A stretch of 64,000 nucleotides of DNA from JANNSX01 sp963741525 (GCA_963741525.1 CAVUIW010000010.1:54333-118332), one strand, 5' to 3'; positions 34,033 to 43,450 are shown, counted from the stretch's first letter. The notes: a model not told the origin generated them from the letters alone. Numbers and translations: made by a program.

Positions 34033-36099
34033 ATGTCTGAGCTGTTGCTGGAGCTGTTTTCGGAGGAAATCCCGGCGCGCATGCAGGCACGCGCCGCCGA
34101 GGATCTGAGGCTTATGGTGACCGAGGGGCTCGCCTCGCAGGGACTGGCGCAAGGGGAGGCGCGGAGCTTTGCCACGCCACGCCGATTGACGCTCGTCGTC
34201 GAGGGGCTCGCCGCCAAATCCGCCGATGTGAGCGAAGAGAAGAAAGGACCGCGGGTGGGCGCACCCGACGCGGCGATCCAGGGATTTTTGAAAGGCGCGG
34301 GATTCTCGTCGATCAGCGAGGCCGAGATCGTCAGCGATCCGAAGAAGGGCGACTACTACGTCGCGCGCATCTCCAAGCCCGGCCGCAAGGCCGCCGACAT
34401 CGTGCCCGAGGTCGTCACCGACACCATCGCCAAGTTCAACTGGCCGAAGTCGATGCGCTGGGGCGCCAATCGCATGCGCTGGGTCAGGCCGCTCAAAGCC
34501 GTCATGTGCCTGATCGACGGCAAGCCACTGACGCTCGCCATCGAGGGGGTCGAATCCCAGGCCGTGACTCACGGCCACCGCTTCCTCGCCCCCGGGGTCA
34601 TCGAGCCCGGCGGCTTCGCGGACTACGCGCGCAAGCTCAAGGCCGCCAAGGTGATGCTCGACGCCGACGAGCGGAAAGTGCTGATCCTCGCCAAGGCGCG
34701 CAAGGTCGCGCACGAGCACAATCTCGAGCTTGTCGAGGACGAGGCGCTGGCGCGGGAGAATGCCGGGCTCGTCGAATGGCCCGCCGTTCTGATGGGCCGG
34801 TTCGACGAGAGCTTCCTCTCGGTGCCGGAGGCGGTGCTCTCGACTTCGATGAAGGCTCATCAGAAGTGCTTCTCGCTGCGCGATCCGGAGACGGACAAGC
34901 TCGCGGCGCGCTTCCTGCTCGTCTCAAATCTGGAAGCGGGCGATGGCGGCAAGCAGATCATCGCCGGCAACGAGAAGGTAATCCGCGCGCGGCTGTCGGA
35001 TGCCAAGTTCTTCTACGAGCAGGACCTGAAGCGGCCGATGGACGACATGTGGTCGGCGCTGCACGACATCACCTTTCACGAGAAGCTCGGTAGCCAATGG
35101 GATCGCGTGGAGCGCATCGCGGCGCTGGCGGAGGCGATTGCGCCGAAGGTTGACGCCGATCCGGTGGAATGCCGCCGCGCGGCGCAGCTGGCCAAGGCCG
35201 ACCTGGTCTCGGGCGTGGTCGGAGAGTTCCCGGAGTTGCAGGGCCATATGGGGCGCAACTATGCGCTGGCTGCCGGCACGAAGGCGGAAATCGCCGACGC
35301 CATTGAAGAGCACTACTGGCCGAGGGGCCAGGGCGATAAAGTGCCGATGGCGCCGGTGTCTGTCGCGGTTGCGCTCGCCGACAAGCTCGATCAGCTGGCC
35401 GGCTTCTGGGCCATCGGCGAGAAGCCGACGGGCTCGAAAGACCCGTACGGATTGCGGCGCGCGGCGCTCGGCGTGATCCGGATCGTGCTGGAGAACGAGG
35501 TGCGGTTGCCATTTGCCGGGTTGTTCAATTCGGCTGTCTCGCGCGCAGGTGGCCAGGCTCCGGCCGAGACGACCGCCGACCTCCTCGCCTTCTTCGCCGA
35601 CCGCCTGAAAGTCCAGCTCCGCGAGCAGGGCGCGCGCCACGATCTCGTCGATGCGGTGTTCGCGCTCGGCGGCCAGGACGATCTGCTGATGATCGTCCGC
35701 CGCGTGGAGGCCTTGGGCAGCTTTCTCGAAACGGACGACGGCAGGAGCCTGCTCGCGGGAACCAAACGCGCCGCCAACATCCTGCGCATCGAGGAGAAGA
35801 AGGAGAAGCGCGCTTACGATAAACCGGCCGATGCGAAGCTCCTGACCGAACCCGGCGAGGTCGCGCTGCACACGGCGATCCGTGCCGCCACGGCCGCCAC
35901 ATCCAAGGCGATCGCTACCGAAGACTTCGAGGCCGCCATGGCCGCGATGGCAAAACTCCGCAAGCCCGTCGATCAGTTCTTCGAGGCGGTGACCGTCAAC
36001 GCCGACGACGCCAAGCTGCGCGAGAACCGGCTCAATCTGCTCGCCGAAATCCGCGAGGCGACCCGCAGCGTGGCGGATTTCTCGCGCATAGAAGGGTGA
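34033..36099 (+). CDS. glyS: glycyl-tRNA synthetase beta subunit
   Basis: 688 residues, full length for bacterial GlyS. The N-terminus LLLELFSEEIPARMQ, then KKGPRVGAPDAAIQGFLK, MRWGANRMRWVRPLKAV, THGHRFL, STSMKAHQKCFSL, FFYEQDLKRPMDDM and the anticodon-binding DALR-like C-terminus are typical. With the alpha subunit GlyQ it charges tRNA-Gly. glyQ normally lies directly upstream, but here a GNAT gene and a repeat element are found instead, so glyQ must be elsewhere. Confidence 0.95.
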   Translation: MSELLLELFSEEIPARMQARAAEDLRLMVTEGLASQGLAQGEARSFATPRRLTLVVEGLAAKSADVSEEKKGPRVGAPDAAIQGFLKGAGFSSISEAEIVSDPKKGDYYVARISKPGRKAADIVPEVVTDTIAKFNWPKSMRWGANRMRWVRPLKAVMCLIDGKPLTLAIEGVESQAVTHGHRFLAPGVIEPGGFADYARKLKAAKVMLDADERKVLILAKARKVAHEHNLELVEDEALARENAGLVEWPAVLMGRFDESFLSVPEAVLSTSMKAHQKCFSLRDPETDKLAARFLLVSNLEAGDGGKQIIAGNEKVIRARLSDAKFFYEQDLKRPMDDMWSALHDITFHEKLGSQWDRVERIAALAEAIAPKVDADPVECRRAAQLAKADLVSGVVGEFPELQGHMGRNYALAAGTKAEIADAIEEHYWPRGQGDKVPMAPVSVAVALADKLDQLAGFWAIGEKPTGSKDPYGLRRAALGVIRIVLENEVRLPFAGLFNSAVSRAGGQAPAETTADLLAFFADRLKVQLREQGARHDLVDAVFALGGQDDLLMIVRRVEALGSFLETDDGRSLLAGTKRAANILRIEEKKEKRAYDKPADAKLLTEPGEVALHTAIRAATAATSKAIATEDFEAAMAAMAKLRKPVDQFFEAVTVNADDAKLRENRLNLLAEIREATRSVADFSRIEG

Positions 36100-36160
36100 G
36101 GGTGGGCCCGCCGGGTGCCCCTCCAACCGCCCGTCGCTCGTCGGCGGCAGCGCCGGTGGC

Positions 36161-37072
36161 CTACTCCACCACGAACTCGACTCGCCGGTCGAAAGCGTGG
36201 AGCTCGTCCTCGGCGTAGGCGGAGGGGTCGTCGGCCTCGAAGCGCTCGGCCTCGCCCTTGCCCTCGATGACGACCTCGCCCGTATAGCCATTCGCAGTGA
36301 GGTAGGTCTTCAGGGCCCCGGCGCGGGCGAGCGATAGCTTCTTGTTGTAGCCCTCGCCGCCCTTCGGGTCGGTATGGCCGATGAGTGTGACGCGCGCCGC
36401 GCTCTGCTCGTTCAGGTAGCTCAGCATGTCGGCCGCTGCCTTCTCGCCATCCTCGGTCAGCGTCGCCTCGTTGTAGCCGAAGCGGATCGGCACCGGCACG
36501 GCCGAAACGGTGAAATTGCGGTACTTGCCGCTGGCGATGCCGCCGCGCTTGCCTCGCGTCACCGGCACCTCGACATATCCTTCGGCCAAAGCCCGGGCCT
36601 GATAGGAGCGCTTGAACAGCGCCACCTCGACCTCCTTGGGCGGCGCCTTGGGATTGAGCCGCTCGTCGCGCACATCCTCGATCGCCGCCTCATAGGCACG
36701 CACGGCATCGGCAAAGCTCTTCCTTTCGTAATGCGCGTTGCCCAGCGCATAGAGTGCCTGCCAGGGCCGGCCGAGCTTCACGGCCTCGCCCAGCGCCTCG
36801 ATCGGCATGGCGTTGCCGTGCTTGGTCTCGAGCCCCTTCACCATGGCGAGTGCCATGACGCGGCCGGTCCGCTCACGATAGTCGCCCGGGCAGGTCGGAT
36901 CCTCGAGCATACGCTCGTTGAGGAGTGGCAGCTTCTCGGCGAGCCCGGCCTCAATCGCCTCGCGGATCTCGCCGTCGAGCGCGGTGCAGTCGGCTTGGGC
37001 GAAGCCCGCGCCGCAAACGGCGAGGCCGGCGACGAGCGCCGGCCTCCAGATGATCGTCCAGGCCCGAGACAT
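36161..37072 (-). CDS. OmpA-type periplasmic protein of the caspase-cytochrome cluster
   Basis: 303 residues. A signal peptide (ALVAGLAVCGAGFAQAD) is followed by a helical region with a TPR-like stretch (ALYALGNAHYERKSFADAVRAYEAA) and a C-terminal OmpA peptidoglycan-binding domain from about residue 190: VPIRFGYNEATLTEDG, VTLIGHTDPKGGEGYNKKLSLARAGAL and FDRRVEFVVE. It should be anchored to the cell wall in the periplasm. Its ATG overlaps the stop of the large cytochrome gene (TAATG), so the two are translated together. It is the last gene of the leftward cluster and may tether the cytochrome or caspases to peptidoglycan. Confidence 0.85.
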   Translation of the reverse strand: MSRAWTIIWRPALVAGLAVCGAGFAQADCTALDGEIREAIEAGLAEKLPLLNERMLEDPTCPGDYRERTGRVMALAMVKGLETKHGNAMPIEALGEAVKLGRPWQALYALGNAHYERKSFADAVRAYEAAIEDVRDERLNPKAPPKEVEVALFKRSYQARALAEGYVEVPVTRGKRGGIASGKYRNFTVSAVPVPIRFGYNEATLTEDGEKAAADMLSYLNEQSAARVTLIGHTDPKGGEGYNKKLSLARAGALKTYLTANGYTGEVVIEGKGEAERFEADDPSAYAEDELHAFDRRVEFVVE

Positions 37073-39780
37073 TACTTGACCTCGAACTTGATGGCGGTGC
37101 GGGCGAGCACGTCACCCTTCGCCGTCACCTTGCCGGTCTCGGCAGCCTCCTCGCTCGCCTTCTTCTCGCCGGCCTTCTTCTTGGTCTTCTCGACCTTGAT
37201 GGCGCGGACGGCGAAGGAGCGGTAGTTGCCGAGCTCGGTGAACTGCTTCTCGTCGAAGTTGTGCTGGATGCCGTCGACCTCTTCCTTCGAGGCGTTGCAG
37301 ACGGCGATCACGGTCTCCGTGCCCTTGTCCTGGAGGCGGAGCTGATAGGATGCCTCCGCGCTCGGCACCTGGATCTCCGAGCCGGCCTTCAGGAAGTGCT
37401 CCTTCTCGAAGTCGTTGGGCAACAGCACGGTGCCGGTGCCCTTGCTGTCGACGTTGATGAGCGTCAGGTTGCAGTCTTGCTTCGAGGCGACAGTGAAGGT
37501 CGCGAGCTCGCCCTTCTTGTACTTCGACTTATCGGAGATCAGCGAAATCTCGAAGTCGCGGCTGACATCGGCCTTCTCCTTGACGTCGGCGACGGTAGCG
37601 GCAGGGGTCGCCTCGGTGGCGGCCGCGCCCTTGGCCTCGGCGACCTTGTCGTCGGTCACCTTGCCCAAGAGATCCTTGAAGGCGAGCTCGAATGTATCGC
37701 GCGGGATGACACCCTGCTCGAGCCGCCGCTTGACGCGGAAGGCCTCGCCGCCAGCGCCTTCCAGTCGCGTGACGAACTCCTCGTCGGACAGGCCATACTC
37801 GGCCGCCGCGAGCTTCAGCGTCACGTCCTTCTCGTACTGCTTGGAGAGGGCATTGATCATCTCGATGCCGCCGTACTTCATATCCGGGTCGAGGCCGGCC
37901 CGCTCCATCGCCGCGCGGAAGCCCTTGACGTCGCCGTCGATGACGACATCCATCTCGTCGTGCGTCGGGTAGAGTGCGGTGACCGAATCCCGAACTTCCT
38001 TCGAGAACGTGCGATCGTCCTCGACATGGGCGCGGATTTCGTCCTTGGCCTTGCGGAAACCCTGGTCATGGCAGCCCATGCAGGAGATGCCATTGGTGAC
38101 CAGGAGATCCTTTTGGGTCGTGTCCTGGACGATGTTGGTCGGCCCGGTCGCGATTTGGTCGCCCTTGGCCGTATTAAGGTAGTAGGCATTGAAGCCGTTG
38201 GGAAGCGAGAAGATGGTCTCGCCACCATCATGCGTGAAAGCGCCTTCGCCTTCGGGTCCGAGCGGATGCTCAAGCAGGTTCTGGGTGCCCTTGTTGCCGC
38301 CGAAGTCGTAGGAGGTCCAGAATGCGCCCGTCTCGATGCCGTGACGTTCGATCAGACGGTTGTTGCGCGACACGCCGGAGACCTGGAAGCCCGCGCGCTT
38401 GGCGAGGAACTTCGTGAGGTTCGTTTTGATGTCGAGCTTCAGTTCCTTCTGCAGGCCGTCGAAGGTCGTCGGCAGCTTCAGAATGGTGTGGTAGAGCGGC
38501 GGCCGGGAAGCGGCGAACGCCATCCAGTCGGCGCGGATGTAGGCGAGATTGGTTTCCGTCGCCTGCTTGACGAAGTCGTTGAGCTTGACGTCCGGATCAA
38601 CCGCATAGGGGTAGGCCGAGACGAGCTTCTCCCAGTCCTCCGTCGTCCAGTTGAGCTCTTCGAGGTTCACCTTGACGATGGTCTTGCCCTCGTCGATCGC
38701 ATTGAGGCGAACGACATCGGGATTCTTCGACAGCGAGTTCAACAGTTTGACGAAGCCCTGACGATAGACCTCGAGCTCCTCGTCGCTCGCGCAGGCATTG
38801 GCGAGATTGACCAGCGTGAAGTAGCGCATGCCCTTGACGCGATGGTCGGCCTCCGACTGGAGGTCGGCCGCGATGGCGCCGACGACGTCCTCGTTGGTCA
38901 TGAACTTGCGCTTCTCGCAAGACGCGGACTGCGATTGTCCCAGACCCTCGATCCAGTCGCGCAGCGCCGTGATCTCCTCGGCCGTCGGCTCGGCGCCCGA
39001 GAACTCGTAGTAGGTGTCGTAGGGCATTTCCTTCTTCACGATCTGCTTGTACAGGCGCGAAGCGTCCGGATTGCCGGGCTGAATGAGATTGGGATCGCGG
39101 GCGAGGCGCGCGAGATCGAGCACATCGCCGAAATTCTTCGCCGGACGCAGCCGGTTGCCGAGCTTGCCGTCCTGGTGGCAGCGCGCGCAGTGTTTGTCGA
39201 GCATCTCGAAGACGGCGAGTGCTTTCGGGTCGGTTGGCGGAGTGACGGCGACAGCCGGAGCGGTGTCGGCGACGATTTCGACGGTCACCGGTGGCGTCGC
39301 AGCTTCCGCAGCCGCGGGCTCCTCGGCGGCGGACGGTGTTGCCGGCTCGGCTTCGGCTGCGGCAGGCTCTTCGGCGGGCGCGGGGGTCGCCTCGGCGGCG
39401 GCCGGTTCGTCGGCCGGAACTGCGGGCGCGGTTTCGGCTGCCTCGGGCTCGTCCGCCTCGGGCTGCGCGGGAGCCACGGTTTCAGCAGCGGCGGGTGCTG
39501 CCTCGGCGGGTGCGGTCTCGGCGGCGGCCGGCTGCTCCGGTGCATCGCCGGTTCCCTCGGCCTCAGGGGCTTCGGGCTCCCCGGCGGTCTCCGTGGCCGG
39601 CGGCGGAGCTGTCGTCGTCGTGCCGGTCTCAGCCAGCAACACGACGCCGGCCGTCGAGGCCTTCGTTTCCTTGCCGATGCCGGCATAGGATGCAGGTGCG
39701 GTGGCGATCGCCGCCGCGCTAAGGAGAAGGGCCAGTGCCGTCGTGCCGGCCAGCTGCCGGCGATCCCTGATCGTGCTCAT
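37072..39780 (-). CDS. large diheme c-type cytochrome with DUF4384-like C-terminal domain
   Basis: 902 residues from ATG 39778-39780 (GGGAGG upstream). A signal peptide ends near residue 33. Residues 50-180 are an Ala/Pro/Glu linker. A first haem site, CARCH at 198-202, lies in a planctomycete-type cytochrome region (PGNPDASRLYKQIV, MPYD, EEITALRDWIEG). A second, CMGCH at 567-571, follows a long unrecognised domain. Residues about 730-840 (ISLISDKSKYKKGE, NLTLINVDSKGTGTVLLPN) are a DUF4384-like beta domain, the same kind found in the neighbouring caspases. It should be periplasmic and carry two covalent haems. It overlaps the OmpA gene and lies 162 bp after the pseudo-caspase gene. The reaction is unknown. 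Confidence 0.8.
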   Translation of the reverse strand: MSTIRDRRQLAGTTALALLLSAAAIATAPASYAGIGKETKASTAGVVLLAETGTTTTAPPPATETAGEPEAPEAEGTGDAPEQPAAAETAPAEAAPAAAETVAPAQPEADEPEAAETAPAVPADEPAAAEATPAPAEEPAAAEAEPATPSAAEEPAAAEAATPPVTVEIVADTAPAVAVTPPTDPKALAVFEMLDKHCARCHQDGKLGNRLRPAKNFGDVLDLARLARDPNLIQPGNPDASRLYKQIVKKEMPYDTYYEFSGAEPTAEEITALRDWIEGLGQSQSASCEKRKFMTNEDVVGAIAADLQSEADHRVKGMRYFTLVNLANACASDEELEVYRQGFVKLLNSLSKNPDVVRLNAIDEGKTIVKVNLEELNWTTEDWEKLVSAYPYAVDPDVKLNDFVKQATETNLAYIRADWMAFAASRPPLYHTILKLPTTFDGLQKELKLDIKTNLTKFLAKRAGFQVSGVSRNNRLIERHGIETGAFWTSYDFGGNKGTQNLLEHPLGPEGEGAFTHDGGETIFSLPNGFNAYYLNTAKGDQIATGPTNIVQDTTQKDLLVTNGISCMGCHDQGFRKAKDEIRAHVEDDRTFSKEVRDSVTALYPTHDEMDVVIDGDVKGFRAAMERAGLDPDMKYGGIEMINALSKQYEKDVTLKLAAAEYGLSDEEFVTRLEGAGGEAFRVKRRLEQGVIPRDTFELAFKDLLGKVTDDKVAEAKGAAATEATPAATVADVKEKADVSRDFEISLISDKSKYKKGELATFTVASKQDCNLTLINVDSKGTGTVLLPNDFEKEHFLKAGSEIQVPSAEASYQLRLQDKGTETVIAVCNASKEEVDGIQHNFDEKQFTELGNYRSFAVRAIKVEKTKKKAGEKKASEEAAETGKVTAKGDVLARTAIKFEVK

Positions 39781-39942
39781 GTAAGCCTCCCTTGTTCTTT
39801 TCTGGCCGTGCCCGGACGCAGGTCGAGCGTCCTTTGCCCGGGGGGCCTTGAGGTCCGCGCTGCATGTGCGCTTGCGAACCGCCGCTTCCAACCTCTTGAC
39901 ATCCTATCACCCTAGCCTACCGGCCGCCGCAACGACCTCGAA

Positions 39943-41457
39943 TCACGGCAAAATTTCGTAACGCAGCGTAACCACCGCGCTCGCCGGGGCGGTGGTGTTG
40001 GCTTCGCCCCCGGCATTAACCTGCTCATTGGCAGCCGCCGCCGCCTCCAGCAATACCGCTTTCGCCTCGTCCTTGGGAATGACCGCGATGGCCCGGGTTG
40101 CAACGCCACCGCCGATCTTGGAGCTAGGCGGCACCACAATGGCGACGATGGTGCCATCACCCGGCTCGGTCGCATCGAAGGAAATACCGTAGTAGGCATC
40201 CGGTATAGTAACCGTGACACCCGCCTTGACCAACCCAGAGTCCTTGCCCTCTCGCTTCTTCGTGAACTGGTTCGGGAAGAGCTGGATCAGCTCGCCGTCG
40301 TCCGACAGGTCGAGCAGCAGCAGCCGGCCGTCGACCGGGCTCGTCAGGCGATAACGAATGTTCTTCGTGCCTTTCGGGAGCGGTCCAGCGGGAATTTGCT
40401 CCAGCGCCACACCCTGGGCATTGCCTTTGGCGAGGAGGTCGGTGACGGCCTCGGCCGTGAGGCTGTCACCCGCCTCGCTGGATGCCCCAGCCGGAACCCC
40501 CGCCAGCGCCTCTTTCGGCTCGAGCACGGGCGTCAGGCCCATCTCGCAGCTCTGGGCGTTGGCCTCGCAGAACTTGGCCGAGCCTTCCGACACATAGGCG
40601 ATGAGCTCGGCGTTGGAGACGGTGCCATTGCCGTTGCGATCGGCGCCGCCGCCGGCGCCCTCCGCGTAGAGCTTGGTGAAGACGCCGTGGCCGCTCGCTG
40701 TATCAACGAGCGCTGTCTGGCTCGGGGAAACGGCCGACCAGACGGAAAGGTCGGCCTGCTTCGGCGCTTTCTCGATCAGCGTCTCGCCGGTAACCGCTTC
40801 GGCTTTCTGTTGCTTGACCGCCGGCTCGACGGCGATCGACCGGGTGAGCTCCTCGAGGTCGGGCGTGCGCGCGAGCACGGCGCCGTTGCTTTCGATCGCG
40901 ATCGCCCGCGTCTTGAGCCTGTCGCGTGTGACGCGGCCAGAATGCCCCGTGTCGAGAATCACCGTCACCTTGCGGTCTTCGAGCTTGGCGATCGCGGCCG
41001 TCAGCTCGTCGTCGGTGACGAGGCCCAGCACATGAATGCCGGAGATCTCGGCATCCGCCGGCACGATCGCCTCGTCGAGCCCGTCGGCCTCGTCGCCGTT
41101 CTCGTCAGCTGAGAAGTAGCCATGCCCAGCGAAGTAGAGGAGCGCCGTGTCGCCGGGTGACGTGCCTTCAACGAGCCAGCTCTGGATGCCGTCGAGTATG
41201 GCGCGCCGCGTGGCTGCGCCATCGACGAGCGTCATGATGCCGTCGGCCTCGACGCCGAACCGCGCCGTTGCGAGCCCGGTCATCGCCTCGACGTCGCGCG
41301 CACCTGCTCCCGGCAGATCGAGCGCATCGCTCACATAGTCGTCGATGCCGATGAGGAGCGCGCGGCTTTCGGCATGGGCCGCATAGGGGGTGGCCAACGC
41401 CAATCCAAGAGTCACCGTAGCCAAAAAAATACGCACGCTACCCACCCGTATAAACAT
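39943..41457 (-). CDS. exported caspase-fold (C14) pseudoprotease with EF-hand and DUF4384-like domain
   Basis: 504 residues. Signal peptide to about residue 29 (VTLGLALATPYAAHAE). The p20 caspase fold follows: RALLIGIDDY, LLYFAGHGYFS with His112, and VTVILDTGHSG at 165-174. In active members the last motif is D-x-C-H-S-G; here Gly171 replaces the catalytic Cys. Residues 273-284 (DRNGNGTVSNAE) form a canonical EF-hand loop. Two cysteines (297, 304) follow. Residues about 360-460 are DUF4384-like (YRLTSPVDGRLLLLDLSDDG, LFPNQF). Its start lies inside the end of the upstream active caspase gene (20-bp overlap), so both are made together. It is probably a regulator or substrate-binding partner, not a protease. 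Confidence 0.85.
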   Translation of the reverse strand: MFIRVGSVRIFLATVTLGLALATPYAAHAESRALLIGIDDYVSDALDLPGAGARDVEAMTGLATARFGVEADGIMTLVDGAATRRAILDGIQSWLVEGTSPGDTALLYFAGHGYFSADENGDEADGLDEAIVPADAEISGIHVLGLVTDDELTAAIAKLEDRKVTVILDTGHSGRVTRDRLKTRAIAIESNGAVLARTPDLEELTRSIAVEPAVKQQKAEAVTGETLIEKAPKQADLSVWSAVSPSQTALVDTASGHGVFTKLYAEGAGGGADRNGNGTVSNAELIAYVSEGSAKFCEANAQSCEMGLTPVLEPKEALAGVPAGASSEAGDSLTAEAVTDLLAKGNAQGVALEQIPAGPLPKGTKNIRYRLTSPVDGRLLLLDLSDDGELIQLFPNQFTKKREGKDSGLVKAGVTVTIPDAYYGISFDATEPGDGTIVAIVVPPSSKIGGGVATRAIAVIPKDEAKAVLLEAAAAANEQVNAGGEANTTAPASAVVTLRYEILP

Positions 41458-43048
41458 CGATCACGCCGGCCTGGAAGGGGCGCTTGGCCAGCACCTGCTC
41501 AAGCACCAGTTGCAGCCCCGAGGCATCCGTCGCGGTCTTCATGGCGGAGAGCACCGCATGCAGCTCCGGCAGCGGCCGGTCGGTGAAGATCAGCACGAGA
41601 TGCTCGGCGCCGTAGGGCGGCCGGTCGACCTTGAAGCGCTCCTTCAACGTGTTCTTGCGCCAGTCCTTCTCGGCTTCCTCCGGGTTGCTCGGCGAGGGAT
41701 AGAAATACTCGACGCGGCCGTCGGGCGGCATGTTGAACATGGTGAGGAAAGGCTGCCGCGCGCCTTCGGCGGAAATCTCCACCGTCTCGCCAGGCGCGTA
41801 GCGCTTGTCGCCGCTCGTCAGTCCCGCCGCGACGGGATCGATCGCACCGTTGGCCTTGAGCCATTTCAAGGCCGCGAACTTGGCAATGACCGGTTTGATG
41901 GTGGACTCATCGATCCCGCTCGCCACCTCGCCGCCGATCCGGTGCTCGACCTTGCCTTCGGCCTTGTACCAGATGAGATCGGCCTCGCCCTTGTCGGCGA
42001 CGATCTCGGTGAAGGCGATGCCATCGGGCGCCGCGCCGTCTCCGCCCTCGACCGCGACTTTCAGCGGATCCTTCTCGCCCTCGCGGACGAGGGTCCCCGT
42101 CTCGGCCGCCGCCAGCACGAACTTGGAGGCCGCCTCCGGATCAACCGGGAATAGTGCTAGGCGCTCGGGCCGGAGCGGCACCACTTGCGGCGTCTGCTGG
42201 CTCTCGACGATGCGCGCGACGGAAGGAACGATGTAGCCGACGAGCTCGAACTGATCGACCTCGCCATTGGCGTCGCGATCGGCATGGCCCTCGATGGCGC
42301 GCGCCATCGACCAGCTGAGCGCGCCGCGCCACTTGCCGCCGATCTTGACCTCCGGCGTCAGCTTCTCGTCGGTGGTGGCGCTGATGAAGGTGACGTGCTT
42401 CAGGTCGCCCTCGGTGAGCTTGGCCGTCTCGGGCGGCGGGAACGCGAGCTCATCGTCCGTGATGGCGCCGAAATCGGCATTGCGATAGCGCACCACATCG
42501 TTGCGCACGCTGCGGTTCATCGAGCCCGAATGGCAAGAATCGGCGATGAAGACGACGTTGACGCCCTTGTCGTCGGCCTTCTTCAGCCAGGAAAAGATCT
42601 CGTCGTCGACGATGCGCTCCTTGGAGGCCGGGCCTTTGGTGGCGTAGCCCGAGAGCAGGAACACCTCGTTCTTGCCATCCACCTCGGCCTTGCGATCGGC
42701 GGGCTCGGGCTCCTGGGTGCCGTGACCTGAGAAAGAGAAGAGGATCGTATCGCCGGCCTTCGCGTCGGCGACGAGCTTCAGGAACGAGCGCTCGATGTTG
42801 AACTTGGTGCCGGCCTGATCGACGAACTTGACGACTTTCTTCGCCTTGGCGGCGCGCAGTGCGCCGGCCAAGTCCTCGGCATCGTTGACGGAGCCCGCGA
42901 GATCGTTGGCGGTGCCCAGATAATCGTTGATACCGACGACGAAGCCGTAGAGGTCCCCCTTGGCGTGGGCGGGGGTGGGTAAAGCAAAACTGAGCACCAA
43001 CACTGACACCAGGGCCGGCACCGCGCGCCATTTTCCTCGCAGAGACAA
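41438..43048 (-). CDS. exported caspase-fold (C14) protease with EF-hand
   Basis: 536 residues from a TTG at 43046-43048 with GGAG eight bases upstream; this gives a normal signal peptide (ALVSVLVLSFALPTPAHA). The open frame continues upstream through repeat DNA and is not used. The caspase dyad is complete: ILFSFSGHGTQ with His109 and VFIADSCHSGSM with Cys172. Residues 257-268 (DRDANGEVDQFE) form an EF-hand loop, so Ca2+ activation as in metacaspases is plausible. The C-terminal 130 residues (GDKRYAPGETVEI, LTMFNMPPDGRVEYFYPSP) look DUF4384-like. It is translationally coupled to the pseudo-caspase. Target proteins are unknown; orthocaspases usually cut after Arg or Lys. Confidence 0.85.
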   Translation of the reverse strand: MSLRGKWRAVPALVSVLVLSFALPTPAHAKGDLYGFVVGINDYLGTANDLAGSVNDAEDLAGALRAAKAKKVVKFVDQAGTKFNIERSFLKLVADAKAGDTILFSFSGHGTQEPEPADRKAEVDGKNEVFLLSGYATKGPASKERIVDDEIFSWLKKADDKGVNVVFIADSCHSGSMNRSVRNDVVRYRNADFGAITDDELAFPPPETAKLTEGDLKHVTFISATTDEKLTPEVKIGGKWRGALSWSMARAIEGHADRDANGEVDQFELVGYIVPSVARIVESQQTPQVVPLRPERLALFPVDPEAASKFVLAAAETGTLVREGEKDPLKVAVEGGDGAAPDGIAFTEIVADKGEADLIWYKAEGKVEHRIGGEVASGIDESTIKPVIAKFAALKWLKANGAIDPVAAGLTSGDKRYAPGETVEISAEGARQPFLTMFNMPPDGRVEYFYPSPSNPEEAEKDWRKNTLKERFKVDRPPYGAEHLVLIFTDRPLPELHAVLSAMKTATDASGLQLVLEQVLAKRPFQAGVIDVYTGG

Positions 43049-43137
43049 GGCACTGTCTCCACCGCTGGGGACCCACGGCGCCTGATCCCACGCCTCCCTC
43101 GAGGCGATGTTTTGAGGCCTGAGTGGTCGCCGCACGG

Positions 43138-43418
43138 ATTCCTCCCCCTTTCTATGGGAGAGGAACGCGCGCCTTGGACTTAGCGGCGTCGCCGGTAAGT
43201 CCTTAGGCGCGCCAAGGCGGGGGTGTTGGTGCGGCAGTGCCGGAGGCGGAAAACCGGAATTTCTGACATTGGGAATCGGATCGTCGATAGCTCGTGCTTC
43301 GCCGAACGAGCACCCCCACCCATGTTCGCCTAAGGGTTTAGCTGCCGCTAAACCCAAGGCGAACAGTCCTCCCCCGTCGTGCCGGAGGCGCGCCTTCGGC
43401 GCGACGAAAGGGGGAGGA
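43138..43418. repeat. nested palindromic repeat block between cytochrome and caspase genes
   Basis: The block lies in the 402-bp gap 43049-43450. Its ends are inverted (TTCCTCCCCCTTTC against GAAAGGGGGAGGAA). Inside are a hairpin pairing GCGCGCC at 43168 with GGCGCGC near 43208, and a near-perfect one at 43324-43364 (GTTCGCCTAAGGGTTTAGC against GCTAAACCCAAGGCGAAC). No gene is seen. It could end the diheme cytochrome transcript or lower expression of the caspase pair. Confidence 0.75.
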
Positions 43419-43450
43419 AAGGACGCGGCGATGTTCTTCGATTCAGTCAT

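Noticed and set aside
37261..39915. 884-codon open frame on the + strand opposite the large cytochrome gene
   Set aside because: It is antisense to a gene with signal peptide, two CxxCH sites and a known-type domain; its own translation is Leu/Arg/Val-rich and has no motif. Long antisense frames are common in GC-rich DNA.
43049..43450. N-terminal extension of the active caspase frame
   Set aside because: It is translated repeat DNA; the TTG at 43048 has a ribosome site and starts a normal signal peptide.
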